Positions 1 through 11,712 of a stretch of 64,000 nucleotides of DNA are shown in pieces (position 1 is the stretch's first letter; every line of letters starts with the position of its first letter). A model generated the notes under the pieces. That model saw nothing but the letters and a program-made list of their open reading frames with translations. It made no database searches and was not told the DNA's origin. The stretch lies in NCBI GenBank assembly GCA_973895155.1, contig OZ316894.1:9486001-9550000 (forward strand), read 5' to 3'. Both the position numbers and the translations under genes were made by a program. Source of the DNA: Marsupella aquatica (taxonomy: Eukaryota; Marchantiophyta).

Positions 1-1115
1 ACAAGATGCTTGGATAGAACATTGCAAACCACTGGGCTGCTTTATGACATTGTGTTTTACTCATGACTTTTCTATTGTAGCAAAGATACCTTTCTGGGTT
101 GTAAAAAATAATGCTTGGCCTATTGCAGGACTGATGTCAAACACTGTGGTCCATCCCAGCACCAACTTCAATATACGCTATGGAAATTGTATCTTGAAAG
201 GATGTCTTTTCTTCTGAAGTCAGATATTTGTCCTCATCTTTACAACTTTACTCTTTGTCTAGACAAGGGGCAATCATGTGACAAACTTGTAAAATGCATG
301 AAACTGAATTTTCAGTTCCCATCAGCACACCTTGTGCACCTCAACTCACTGGGACATGTCAGATACGTTTGGAACACGACCTCCTCATTCTATGCAACCA
401 CAGCAATTACCAGTTTGTAATAATAAGGCACCGCCCTGAAAGACAACCTACCATACTAGCTTGGGATTGAAGGTTGGACTTCATTACTTTCCAAGTTAGC
501 TTCTCTACCCGGGGGGGGGGGGGGGAAGGTTTAATGTATTTTACCAAAGTGGCACCTTGGTTGGGGGCCCTTAATTGAGAAAAGCTAGTTTTACTTGCTT
601 CCAGACTTTTGCAGGTTACGATTAAAAATTCTCTGGGATTTTGTTCATACGCAGCCAAAACACATGGCCACCTTTCTGTTGCTGCCACTTTTGACCAATA
701 ATTAAGACCGTTTTGGGGTACTTCGCCTCATATATTGTTTTCAGGTGTATCTGGGATTTAATTTCTTCAGTATTTCTGGAAACTTCCTGCTTGTTTTTTC
801 AGCCCACTATTTTTGGCACGTCACATTTTCTAGTTTGGCACAAAAATTTATTATTCTAATATTCTTTGAGTGAACCTAACCACTATGGTAATTAATTTTA
901 CTGAGAAAAAATAGTAGGCAGGCCACTATGTTGATAGGACTGTAGAATCCCCCCAATTCTCTCTAATGATTCCCAACATTCCACTGATTAGGGCACAGCT
1001 GGTGAGACTGGCCCAGATCTTAGGAGGTATACAGGTATTTGGGCTAGTGTATCTTCATTGCCAATAATGTTGACGACCCATGAATCATGCCAGGAGGACG
1101 AGGAGGAGATTTCAC
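1..1115. other. Non-coding stretch with a short poly-G run
   Basis: I recognise no gene here. An uninterrupted run of 15 G lies at 511-525, directly after CCC. An open frame at 115-420 (+) follows an acceptor-like TATTGCAG but resembles no family I know, so it is not called. Confidence 0.5.
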
Positions 1116-1199
1116 CCTCAAGCACAAAACCCATAATTCCATGCAAGCCGCCCCAAGCTACCCGGTTTGGACTTGCCAGGCAAATGGAGTCTTTGGAGC

Positions 1200-1530
1200 C
1201 CGTCAACCGGCAAGTCGTCACCCTGACCCTCCCAGGCACCCAATGTCAACTGCCCGGCCCTTTCCAGTCCGGCCCAGCCATGACCTCCCAGCCCGGCTCC
1301 CAGCCCCATCCCCCGGTCTCCCCTTCCCATACCCGGCCCGCCCCATTCCGGGTCCGGGTCAGGGGCTGGGCGCGGGGCAAGGCTGGATCAGGGAGGGTTA
1401 GGGCGGCAGGGTCCGGGACGGGGCCAGTCTTGGCCGGGAATGGTTCAGGAAGGGACAGGGCCGGGCCAGGGAATAATTGGGAATATCCGGCAAATGGAGC
1501 CATTTTCGTCTGGCACGTGACGACTTTACA
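1200..1530. repeat. GC-rich imperfect inverted repeat (foldback)
   Basis: The left half (about 1200-1340) is C-rich on the + strand and the right half (about 1340-1480) is G-rich, with CCCGGCCC-type blocks facing GGGCCGGG-type blocks. The ends are also inverted: AAGTCGTCAC near 1210 faces GTGACGACTT near 1517. This suggests a foldback element or MITE-like hairpin. Frames open across it on both strands follow from the low stop-codon density of GC-rich DNA. Confidence 0.5.
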
Positions 1531-1722
1531 TGCCCAGCAACTCGGCAACTTGCCCATAACTTCAAATCTTGCCAAGCTAGGCAGAGTTTAAAGTACCACA
1601 GTTACGACTACCTTAGTTGTAACCCACTCTTCTATTAATAATTTTTTTGTTTGTAATTTCATGTGAAGAAGGGGGATAAGGCATACTTATCTTGCTCACT
1701 TACAGTCTGCTGTGAGTCAGGG

Positions 1723-1935
1723 CTGGAAAATGTAGTTTTGCTCACATGCAAGTCGAGATGCAAGTTGGCTCTTAGTGGGGTGGAATTTGGCAAATTTAGT
1801 CCTGGAAAATGTAGTTTTGCTCACCTGCGAGTTGGCTCTTAGTGGGGTGGAATTTGGCAAATTTAGTCCTGGAAAATGTAGTTTTGCTCACCTGCGAGTT
1901 GGCTCTTAGTGGGGGTGGAATTTGGCAAATTTAGG
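1723..1935. repeat. Three-copy tandem repeat, about 67-79 bp unit
   Basis: Copies lie at about 1723-1801, 1802-1868 and 1869-1935. Each starts CTGGAAAATGTAGTTTTGCT and ends GGCAAATTTAG. The first copy has about 12 extra bases. Copies 2 and 3 are almost identical, so the duplication is recent. Confidence 0.85.
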
Positions 1936-3834
1936 CACTTAAAAAAAATGTGCTGTGGGCAAGCCAAGAATGATGAGAACAAGGGGCGGGAGCAACACAA
2001 GTGTACAGTGAACTCTCACTAAGTGCACGCTCTAGGGAAGACTGATCTGGCATGCACTAAACCAGGTGTTGCATCCCTTGATACGCGCACATCCCGTAAC
2101 AAGTGCTCTAATAGATAAGTGTGCTTCATTTAGATTCCTTTGTTAAATGTGTATGCCCTATGGACCCCTCTGTCAGTGAGTAGTCAGCTTCATACCTCAT
2201 CTCCCTGCCCTAATTCTTTGCCCACACTCCTTAAGTGCATTCTATACTCTATTAAGAATGGGCATGCATTTATCCGTAAATGAGATTTCCTGAGTTTACG
2301 CATTTACATATAAGCCCATACAAACACTTATCAAGGGTAAGTGCTTATAAAGTTGTCTAAAGTAGCAAAATGATTTTAGCCCTGTGTGCGCCTAGAAAAA
2401 AAACTCTTGAAAAGGGCTTATCCCGTGTAAAAGAAATTGGGGAAAACAAGATGACATGCACTAATCAAGGGTAAACGCTTATGGATTGTGCAATTAGCGA
2501 CGAGGTATTTGCTTGATCTACCCCCAAAATGAATTTTGTTACTTGATCGACCTCTTGAGGTCTATGAACGACCCAGATCTGAGATCAAAAGATCCATCAA
2601 TGGTCCAGATTGGGGGAAAGTATGAGGGGGTTGATTAAGCAAACTTTTTCCAGAAGCGGGTCTACTAAGCATATCCCTCGAGAGATCACTCTAATCGTGT
2701 TGTAATCGTGTCCCCAGAATCCCAGATAGAGGCAAGCAGCAATGATGCGTGGCACCGGCCTAATAAATGGGACGCTTTCGGAAGAAGGCTTGTGTTCCCT
2801 TCTGATAGGAGAGAATCAGAGAATTGCAGTAGTACTGTGTCCTTGGATAAAGGCAGGAAGACAGGAACAGACCGACACGTTGCCGCTTGATTTCGCCTGC
2901 GTGCATTCAGCATGCATTTCAGCGTCTACAGTCATCACCCACCGGCCAAGGTAGTGGCCGATTCATCGATTCGATACGCACCATTCGCATCGCCAGGGGA
3001 CCGGGTTGTCGTTGTTGTTGCAGAGTAGCAGAGAAGCAGACGAGAGACGCAATCGTGAGCTCGGGACAACTTCAGAAGTGCACTTTTCTCCAAGTAAGTA
3101 CTGTAGGCTGATGATTGAGCCGTGTGATTCCGGTGTGCGTGTGATTCCGGTGTTGCCCAAGTTTCCAGAGATGGGAATGGGTAGGCGAGAGGATGGAATG
3201 AAAGAGAGGAATCGTTGTGAGGGCTGTATTGTTTCATCCCCATTTTGGTGTCCACTGTGAATCGGAGCTCCTCTCGTCAGCTGCTTCCTTTGGTTACAAC
3301 GTCGGGTTTTTTTTCTTACTTCCGACCGTTGGGAGTAACGCATTTCTTTCACTTGTGATCGGTGACGTCCTCACTTTGTTGGTTCCTGCTTCAAACTAGC
3401 AAAGTTGGTTATTCATTTCTGATTAGTAGCTTCTGCTTCGACTAGGGGAGCCCTCTATCTTGAAGTGTCCGCATTGTAGATCTCACCCGTTTCTTTTGAG
3501 GAGAATGCGAGGGAGTCTGAGTGTTTCTCCCTGTTGTCGAAGTAAAGGTGTTAGTCAAGGAAGCAAGGCAGGTCGGTGGCGAGTACTGTAGGCGCGGAGG
3601 CTGTATTAATTGGAACCATTAGCTTTCTTTGAACCCATTTTTGTGACGCTGTTGTTTCCTGGAAGAGTGAGTGCAAGGAAGTGCTTAATTTGCAGTTGCA
3701 GTGGTGAATTTGGAGACTGCATTTGTCGATGTAATTTGACAGAAACCGAACTTCCACCTGTGCGGTGCAGATCTTTGAGGTTGAGGCTTGTGAATCTGGG
3801 GCTAAGGGGAGTTTAAGAAGAAGAAAAGGAAGAC
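1936..3834. other. Intergenic DNA and probable promoter/leader of the metacaspase
   Basis: No coding region is supported. The part nearest 3835 should hold the metacaspase promoter and 5' leader. I see no clear TATA box, and the transcription start cannot be placed. Short overlapping frames on both strands between 2700 and 3400 share no family motif and look fortuitous. Confidence 0.4.
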
Positions 3835-5997
3835 ATGGCGAAGAGAGCGTTGCTGGTAGGGTGTAATTACCCAGGAACCAAAGCCGAGCTGCACGGATGT
3901 GTGAATGATGTTTCGCGCATGTACAAATGTCTCGTGGACCGATTTGGGTTCGACGAGAGCGCCATCACAGTCATGGTTGATACTGATAAGCGATCAGTGC
4001 AACCGACGGGAGTGAACATCAAGAAAGTGCTGGGCCGGCTCATTGATGAGTCGGTTCCTCGCGACATCCTGGTCGTGCATTACAGCGGGCATGGCACCCA
4101 GGTGCCTGACGAAAGTGGTGAACCAGGCGACAGTGGCCTCGATGAAGCCATTGTCCCCACCGATCTGAACATTCTGACCGGTAAGACGCCTATCCTTCTG
4201 TGTGCGTTGGAGTCAAGTTTGGCAGCAGTCTGTCCTTTCTCTTTTCGAGAGGCTTAGAACTTCTTGGTGGAGGCAGTACTTGAGTTTTCATTTCAAGGAC
4301 CTGGATACGTCCTTTTTGGCTGAGGAGCTCGATCATGTTTAAGGTTTTAGAATGGGGACAACGATCGGTACTCCTCTCGCTCTCTTCTCAAGTTCAGAGA
4401 TATCCTTTTTTGGATCTCTTTAGCCACAGCTTTTGGCCTTTAGGATGCCGTGTGCCTTCTGTTTCTCGCCACCTTTTGGGGATCTGCGGACTGCCAAGGC
4501 ACCTCATTCATTCGTGGTTCTTGGTGCTCGTGTTGTGGATCTCAGTGCCGATCATTTCATTTGAGCTTCCTGTGATGAACCGTGCTAACAAGATCGATTG
4601 AAGGAGTATTCTGTGAGGGGAATGGGATTGACCTGTCCTGTAGAAAACGTTTTTGATCCATTTGAGCTCACTCTGGGTGTAAAGTTAATGACTGGGGTCG
4701 TCAGGCTCTTGTGCCGAGCAGTAATTTTCATTGATATCTCTCAGACCAGAGTGGTATAGCCTGTCATCACTCTATTTTTGCCAAATGCCGACTGATCCAA
4801 TTGTCATGACGGTGTTCTGGCTGATCAGACGACGATTTCCGATCACTGTTCACTAAGATCAAACGTGGCGTAATGTTCACTTTTATATCCGATTCGTGCC
4901 ACAGTGGTGGTCTCATCGACCACGAGAAGGAGCAGATTGGAGATGGGGTTGGAGAGACCAGAGGATTTGCAGCTCCAGTACCTGCGCAACCGAGGGCAGC
5001 TACCCGTAGCTACGATGCTGGTTACCGACAGCAGCCTGCACAATACGGCAGGGAAGAGGAACCAGAGTACGAAAGGGAAGAGAGACATGGCCATCAGGGC
5101 AGGAGGGAGGAGTATGAAGTGGAGCCACGACGAGAAAGATATGGTCATCAGGAAGGCCATCACGGCAGGAGGGAGGAGTATGAGGAGGAGCCTAGACGAG
5201 AGAGATATGGTCAGCAGGAAGGCCATCACGGCAGGAGGGAAGAGTATGAGGAGGAGCCCAGACGAGAAGGGTACGGTTTTCAGGGATATGGGCAGGAGCC
5301 CAGCAGAGAAAGATATGGTCACCAGGAATACGGTCAGAGGTCCGAGAGAAGGGAGGAGGAAGACAATTACGGACGTCGTGTAAATTTCGTCAACAAGTCT
5401 TTATCCATCGAGACTCTCACTCAGATGCTTAGTGAGCAAGCTGGCCACGAGGTGAAACCTGGTAATATCAGGACCAGTCTGTACGATATGTTTGGTGAGG
5501 ATGCCAGTCCAACTGTGAAGGTGTTTGTGAATCTCATTGCTAGTAAGCTGAGTGGTGCCGGCGATGGTGGACAAGGTGGTGGAGGAGTCTGGGGAAGCAT
5601 TGGAGGTTTAGCTATGGACTTTCTCAAGACCAAGCTCAATGACAGCAGTTCAGGCTTCTCTGTGCCAGCTCCAGTCACTTCCAGTGCGGTACCTCAGTCG
5701 ATCCATGCTGGTCAAAAGCCACCTCCGTCCGAGAGAGTCGCTGGTGACATTGGCATTCTTGTTAGTGGTTGCCAGTCAAATGAAACTTCAGCTGATGCTA
5801 ACCCCACTGGTAACCCTGCACAAGCGTATGGAGCTTTGAGTAATGGCATTCAGACGATTCTCGCTGAGAGGAATAGCCCTATAACTAATGGCGATCTTGT
5901 GAGAGAGGTGCGGGCTCTGCTAAAGAAGCAAGGATTCTCTCAACACCCTTGTCTGTACTCGAGTGACGAGAACGTCAATGCTACATTCATTTGCTAG
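3835..5997 (+). CDS. Type II metacaspase (two exons)
   Basis: Metacaspases are Ca2+-dependent cysteine proteases that cleave after Arg or Lys and act in plant cell death and wound responses. The model is join(3835..4180, 4829..5997), 504 residues. The intron 4181-4828 (GTAAG...CAG) is in phase 1, and joining the exons restores a continuous p20 domain. The catalytic His is in HYSGHG (about residue 86) and the catalytic Cys in SDSCHSGG (about 139). No N-terminal prodomain precedes [19 protein letters not shown], which marks type II. The p10-like domain includes [14 protein letters not shown], and the protein ends in the family-like NATFIC. Family members are usually around 400-430 residues; the extra length is an Arg/Glu/Gly/Tyr-rich linker between p20 and p10. 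The start is the first ATG of the conserved N-terminus. The gene looks intact. Confidence 0.93.
5080..5335 (+). repeat. 66-bp coding tandem repeat in the metacaspase linker
   Basis: About three and a half imperfect units of 22 codons, covering residues about 200-283. The unit core is [19 protein letters not shown], and the last unit is shorter and more diverged. Changes keep the reading frame. It lies between p20 and p10, the region where type II enzymes self-process after basic residues, so every copy adds possible Arg sites. Confidence 0.85.
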
Positions 5998-7009
5998 ACG
6001 ACAGTGAGCTAGATATTTCCTGGTTGTTTAAGACATCACAAGGACATTGATTGGGTCGTTACCGATGTTTTTGTCGGACCCTACACGTCTGCTGGTAGTG
6101 CGTTAGAGAGCGCTTTCGAGGATGCCAACGATGAAAAATCTGGGTGATGATTTTCTTAGAGACATGATTTAGCTCAGGTCAAACAGGTTCAGTTCGGCTA
6201 TAGATTTTTTTTGGCTTCTGACGGTCCAAAAATATTGGAATTTATTTTGAAAATTGATGCCAATCGTGTTTGATGACTCTCTCCAAATGCCAGTTAATTG
6301 CTTTTACTCATCCGGGTTTAGAGGAGAAATGTGGGCCAAGTTTCTAAAACGAAAGTTGGACTAACTTTTAATTGAGAAGCTGGGTTCTACGTCTGTGTAG
6401 AAGATGCGGTGAGATCTGCCGGCAAATCTCTGGTTAGCGGTTTGTTCCGTTAGTCAGATTCCTACTTTGCAGCTGTAAAGAAATTACTGGCAGATCAAAC
6501 CTCGTGTGCAGAAAGATAGTCTTCGCCAGTCAATTTGAGCCAGCTTCATTCCACCGGGGAAATTGGTCACCTCGGAGAGACGCATGAGCACTTAACATGC
6601 TGCTGAGTAACTTGTAGGTCCCAGCGTAATTCCTCCACCTGCGAGTAATGGGATATTTCCAATGCTCCTTTTGATTTTATTCCCTGCTGCCATGTACTAT
6701 AGTAGCCTGCTCTTTTGCACCTACAAACGATGAGCTTTTCAATGGTCCTCGGGACTTTATTACCTGCAGCAATGCACAATAGTACCTGTTCATTTGCCCA
6801 ATCGACACCTGGCTTGGAACCGATCTACACCGCTCTTGGCAATATGTCCTGAATACTCGGTTACTCAAAGCAATTGCACATGCCAATGTAACTAAAATGG
6901 GTTAAGGAAGGACACGCTTCTGTCTGCTGAGTGAAGGTATTTTCCTCGTCGTCGTGTACAGATGTATATGTCATGAACATCAACAGTTTGTATCTCGTCC
7001 CGTGTGGCC
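5998..7009. other. Metacaspase 3' flank and intergenic DNA
   Basis: The metacaspase 3' untranslated region should lie in the first few hundred bases. No gene or strong structure is seen after it. Confidence 0.4.
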
Positions 7010-7385
7010 TCAGTGAGTGATACATGCGGTAAGCTTGGAGAGTGAAACCAGCTAGCCAAGCTCGATTGCGCTTTGAATCATTCCAATACAACCATGAGAA
7101 AAATTGGTCAATCTAAAAAGTGTGAACCACAAAGTGCCCAAACTAGTTGAACAGAAGTATGGTCCCTCTTATGCCAGGGATAAACTTGGTGGCAAGTTCG
7201 AATACTTAAGAAGTCCTTACCAGCCAATTCACATCCAGTGTTGTGACCAGTAACATAACTCTTCCCATGTGGCCATCCAAGAGTGACTAATACATCCGAA
7301 AGTTCAACAGAGTGGAACCAGCTAGCCAAAATGGATTGCACTTTGGATCATTCCAATACAAACCATGAGAAATTTTTTTCGATCC
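7010..7385. repeat. Imperfect direct repeat pair about 270 bp apart
   Basis: Around 7015-7100 and 7280-7385 the sequence repeats: a CAGCTAGCCAA block, then GGATTGC or CGATTGC, then ATCATTCCAATACA and CCATGAGAAA. Divergence suggests an old duplication. Confidence 0.6.
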
Positions 7386-7555
7386 AACGAGGGTGACTCA
7401 CAAAGTAGATGCTCAGACTATTATTGGTGCCGCAGGGCTTGCTGTTCTGGTGCTGGTCACAGGACTACATTTAAATTCGCTGTAAGCAATGCTTGTTCTT
7501 CGGCCCTAGGAGTTGCCACTATCCCTGGCACAACAGCATCATTCTTCTTTTTTGT

Positions 7556-7728
7556 CCTCGAAAAAACCAAAATTGAATTTCGTTCAAAAAAGCCAGCATA
7601 GAACATGGATGGCCCACAAGAGGGGGTCGGGGCCGGGGTGTCCCCGAAAAAACCAAATTGAATTTAGTTCAAAAAAGCCAACATACAACATGGATGGCCC
7701 ACAAGATGGGGTCGGCACCCAAGGGCCA
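7556..7728. repeat. Two-copy tandem repeat, about 87-bp unit
   Basis: The copies run from about 7556 and 7642. Shared blocks are CGAAAAAACCAAA, TTCAAAAAAGCCA and CATGGATGGCCCACAAGA. No coding function is apparent. Confidence 0.75.
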
Positions 7729-7906
7729 GAGACCCAGAGGATCATTCTTCTGTTCCAATAATGATATACCACAAACCTGTGGACACATGCCAAGTGGCCA
7801 TGTGCTGCTGGGTTTGGATGTGCATTAATCAGAAAGGCATGTTCTACATGCAGAAAGAACACTAAGACTTAAGAGCACCCCCACCGGTGGACCTCAGTTT
7901 CCATTT

Positions 7907-8066
7907 AGTTGAAACATATTGTGCACATAGATAGATAGATACTCTTTGGACTTCCTAGGGTTACCCCCGCCACCCTCCCCACACTTTATTGGGTCTCCTG
8001 CCTTTGAGTGTCCATACAGTTGAAACAGACAGCGTACATAGATACTCTTTGGGCTTCCCAGGGTTT
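7907..8066. repeat. Diverged direct repeat pair
   Basis: Two blocks (about 7907-7965 and 8016-8066) share AGTTGAAACA, ACATAGAT and ATACTCTTTGG followed by a CTTCC/AGGGTT end. A short GATA microsatellite lies at about 7928-7941. Confidence 0.55.
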
Positions 8067-10530
8067 TTGCTTGAGTTTTGTCTTTATTGCCTATAGGATC
8101 TTTTCTCTCAGGTTGGCGCTTTTAATTTTTTGGCACAATTACAAAAGGATGGCAGAAAATCTGCTGCTGGTAATATTGTGGCGCCATTTTAGGCATTACG
8201 TGTTCACCATTTTAGGAAATAACACGAGGCCATAATATTATTCTCCTCTTTTCATATTTTATTTGAAAAACAATGTATGCACTGAAAAGTTAGTGTTTAC
8301 ACCAGGATGCTTATTATATTCTTAGAATTTATATGACAAAATTAGTTCTAGGTTTCACATGGAGCCAATTTATTTTGGTCGCACTGAGTTAGTATTAAAG
8401 AGGCCACACACTTATCAGAAAATGCAATATGATGGGTTCTGGGCTTATTGATAAGTGAACATGTACAATTATCATGGGTTTTAACTCAAAAGTTGTTATT
8501 GAGCATAATTTTTCAGGTCTGTTTGAGCTGCTTACAAAAGATACAAAAAGTGCAATCTCCATGCAAAACATGGGAAAATGGGATGCCTTGCAGCCAGGTT
8601 GTGCACTTGAGGAGACAGAGAGCCGACTGTAAGTCGTAGATTGATGCTCAACTGAGTCTCTTGACAAATGTGCATGATCTAACCAATGTTAATCTAGAAA
8701 GCCAACAACAGCAAGTTTTGAAGCAATGGTGTAAACACATCCAAGCTTCAGAAGGATAAATTTTCAGGACAATTTTGTCTTCCCAAATGTCAAAAGGACT
8801 TGCCCACATATCTCATTCAAATTCACCTTGCTAAAAGTGTAATCCAGGTAAAAGGAGCTGGCATTAAGATTGTTGTTCATCATGAATATATTAGTTTTCA
8901 AGTATCAAGTGTCTTGGACGGGGTCTTGGACAAGTTGTTTCTGAGTTGAACAGAAAAATTGCAGGTCAGCCAGCTTCGAAGCTTCTAGTCCATCCATGTC
9001 TTAAATATGAGTGACTGGTCAACCCTAGTGTCCCTTTATTGCTAACGAGCTTAATTGTAGCTGCCTTGTTGGCATTGTGGCTTGTTTCGACTGCATACAT
9101 ATTAACCTCTTTTGCACAACGAGGACCAGCTTAATTGTTAAATGGTGAGAGTGTTGGTGGTCGTCAGTAGTATGATGATGCCCAAGCTGGGCTATGCATG
9201 ATGCAGGATTGAGTGCCTCAAGGGTTTAGGATACAGGAGGTCATTACCCCCTTAAATTTACTGAAACAATTTTGGCATGCTTAAGAAGGACCAAAGTATT
9301 GACATTAGTGGTTGTCAAGAAGTTGAAATTAGTCAGCCTTGAGTCCTCAATTGTAAGCAAGAATGGTGGTTGTGACGTTGAAATTCAGGACTTCTTTAAG
9401 TCCAATGGTATTTTCAAAGGAGTCATTTCACAGTGACCGTGCCTGGTCCAACCAGATGGCCTGCACGGTGGTACTCATTGTCATTGTAATTGGGTCAAGC
9501 CACTCATTTTGGCGCAGTCCAAACTATGAGATTTGAGTAATCAAATGTGAAATCACTCTATGGAGGGCCATACATAAGGTGCAATGGTGTCAGTTATTTA
9601 TGAGTCCCTTAATCACTTTAAATAAAGTTGTATGATACCAATATGATGACACATTTTCATTGATATAATACCTTTTTTTTTCTCAAAATGCTTCAAATGA
9701 CTCTGTACATTGTTACACATGATGTGACACTACCCTGGAAGTCACCCATCCAGCTTGTGAAACCTGGACAAATTTCTCATAATTTTTAAAGAACCAGGAT
9801 GCTTCAATTGTTTTCATTATTTTTTTAAATTAGCAATAAAATACAGGAGAAGAATATTTAGGTGCTGCACTATTCCCTGTAATATTAATATTCTGTGTTG
9901 CAATGCTTGTGAAACCTGGAAAATCTTTGGGAAGACAATTCTAAGTATCTTGATGTAAACATGAGCCCCACCAGAATTGGGGCCATCAGAGCCGTATGAT
10001 CCCCACCACAATTGAGTCAGTAGTAAGCACGTACTGGAGTGCATAGTATTGGGACCATGTCTGTCTAGTGGGAAAAACAGATACTTTTTACAGAAAAGGG
10101 CCAAATAGAGTACAAAAGAATAAACAAGAGAGGTCCCAAGTGGCCCCAAAAGTCTAGTCCGTTGGCCCCAAAAGCAAATGAAAGAAAGTTTGTTCTATGA
10201 AAAAAAGATGACGTTGCTCTTTTAGCAATTAGGTAGGACTAGAAAAGTCTTACCATAGATGCTGTAGAAGCTTTGGTTACAATATAGCAAGAAAGATGCA
10301 CCGACCATCTAAATATGGTGTGCCAGGGTAAGTGTATAATCTCCAAACAAAGCAAATACAAGCTGAGGGTGGCTTTTTTACAAGAAGTAGGGGCCCATTG
10401 CTTTTTAGATTCACGTTTGAGATTAAATCTCGAGTGGAAAGGGCTGTAGCTGTAGTAGTTGGCTTTACAAGACCCTGGGGCCCATTCGGGGATGGTGTCT
10501 AGTGAGCCTACATTGGAAGCAATGGTTTCC
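8067..10530. other. Intergenic DNA without recognised features
   Basis: I find no gene, RNA gene or clear repeat. The longest open frames (about 9817-10149 and 10239-10532, minus strand) are low-complexity and unsupported. Confidence 0.4.
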
Positions 10531-10559
10531 AACTAAATCCTGATAAGGTGTGTTTACTT

Positions 10560-10905
10560 GTCTAAAATTGTGGACTACCCTGGAGAGGAGGCCCAAACAT
10601 TTACAAACTTTGACTCCTTCATCTCAAGGTTTCACTTCCACAAAAATGGCACATCACGTGCGACAAAGTATATGGTCATTTTATTGGTTATAAATAAATA
10701 TTTAAGAATTTTCTCAGAAGAACAATTGAGGTTTTTGAATCCAATTTTGAAACTTATAAGTCCATTAGTAAGGGTCTTTTTAATCAAAAAATTCCAACTT
10801 TATAGGGGTCAATTGTTTTTAATTTTTTTCAATTTAGGGGGTCCAAGGCCTAAAAATGTAGAAGGTGATGGGGAGGCCTCTATATAGTGAGACCCCGAGG
10901 TGCAA
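10560..10905. repeat. Dispersed repeat, copy A
   Basis: Parts of this block recur inverted inside the last intron of the SDR gene. CACATCACGTGCGA near 10650 matches inverted at about 46790, and the 10805-10905 stretch with CTATATAGTGAGACCCC matches inverted at about 44925-44990. This is an interspersed family, probably a transposon relic. Confidence 0.5.
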
Positions 10906-11122
10906 CTTAGTTAATGTAACCATGCCTCTGGCTATGGTTAGCCTAACTACGGTTACATGTCGTAACCCTAGACCTAAGAGTAAATAACTAACAATAGCAA
11001 GAGAATTCTGAAGTAAGTTTGAATGGTTGTGAGAAAACTAAGCCAAGCCAAGTGGTACAAGTATATATGAAGGGTCACTTGCATACAAAACCTGTAGATA
11101 AAGTGGGCGCAATTGGCCAATA

Positions 11123-11242
11123 TGTTGAGCATAGACGACAATCACAACGGCAAGCCCATGAACCATCAACGCACAAGAGTCGACACAGAGAGATACGTGG
11201 TTCACCTCCACATGAGACTATGTCCACGGGAACACACATAAC
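11123..11242 (-). mobile_element. LTR fragment related to the Copia LTR
   Basis: The first 120 bp resemble the start of the Copia LTR at 18600: TGTTGAGCATAGA, then GGCAAGCCCATGAACCAT and AGATACGTGGTTCACCTCC, with scattered substitutions. Similarity stops where the palindrome-bearing unit begins. The five bases before it do not match the five bases after 19020, so it is probably not the partner LTR. A block at about 10907-10993, ending AAGAGTAAATAACTAACAA, resembles the other LTR end. Confidence 0.65.
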
Positions 11243-11586
11243 ACAGTGACGGACCAAACGAGAAGTGTGACCACACTTCTCATTTTGCCCGCGGCGAAAA
11301 AAGTTTCTAAGGCAAAAAAGTCTTGGATACAAAATTAGTATTCCCCCTAAAAACTAGTTTTTCGAATTGAAAAAATGGGAAAAATCGACACGAATACGAA
11401 GATGGGATACGGCGTGTCCCATTTCGGATCCAACCGCGGAATTCCAAACAAAAAAAACAAACGCAGTAAAAGTGCCGATATTGGTTTACCCGACAAGAAT
11501 ATTCCAAAACGATTCTTCTCAACGGTAACATTTAACCGATTGCGATGCAACTACAGTCAAATACTAACCATGGTCAGAGAGAAAAC

Positions 11587-11594
11587 TATAAATA
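11587..11594 (+). promoter_or_regulatory. TATA box (TATAAATA)
   Basis: TATAAATA, preceded by C and followed by GG, is a strong plant TATA box. A pyrimidine-rich stretch follows about 30 bp downstream, where transcription could start. It sits 119 bp upstream of a consensus splice donor, which fits a transcription unit on the + strand. Confidence 0.6.
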
Positions 11595-11712
11595 GGAGAT
11601 CACCGCTTGAGAATTTTCCGCTCATTTTTCTCACTCTGTATACTCTTACTCTCGACGAATGCACACCGTCTATACAAACTCGTATTCCCCGAAAATCAGA
11701 TTTGACTAACAG

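Noticed and set aside
115-420. 101-codon open frame after an acceptor-like TATTGCAG, possible terminal exon
   Set aside because: No recognisable motif, no preceding exon in the window, and the frame could be chance.
1058-1591. 177-codon open frame in the GC-rich block
   Set aside because: Pro/Gly/Arg low-complexity product, with overlapping frames on both strands explained by GC content and the foldback structure.
4335-4601. 88-codon frame
   Set aside because: Falls inside the metacaspase intron 4181-4828, which is fixed by phase and by the restored p20 sequence.
7130-8060. Short direct repeats considered as a CRISPR-like array
   Set aside because: Copies are few and diverged with irregular spacing, and the context is a plant nuclear genome.
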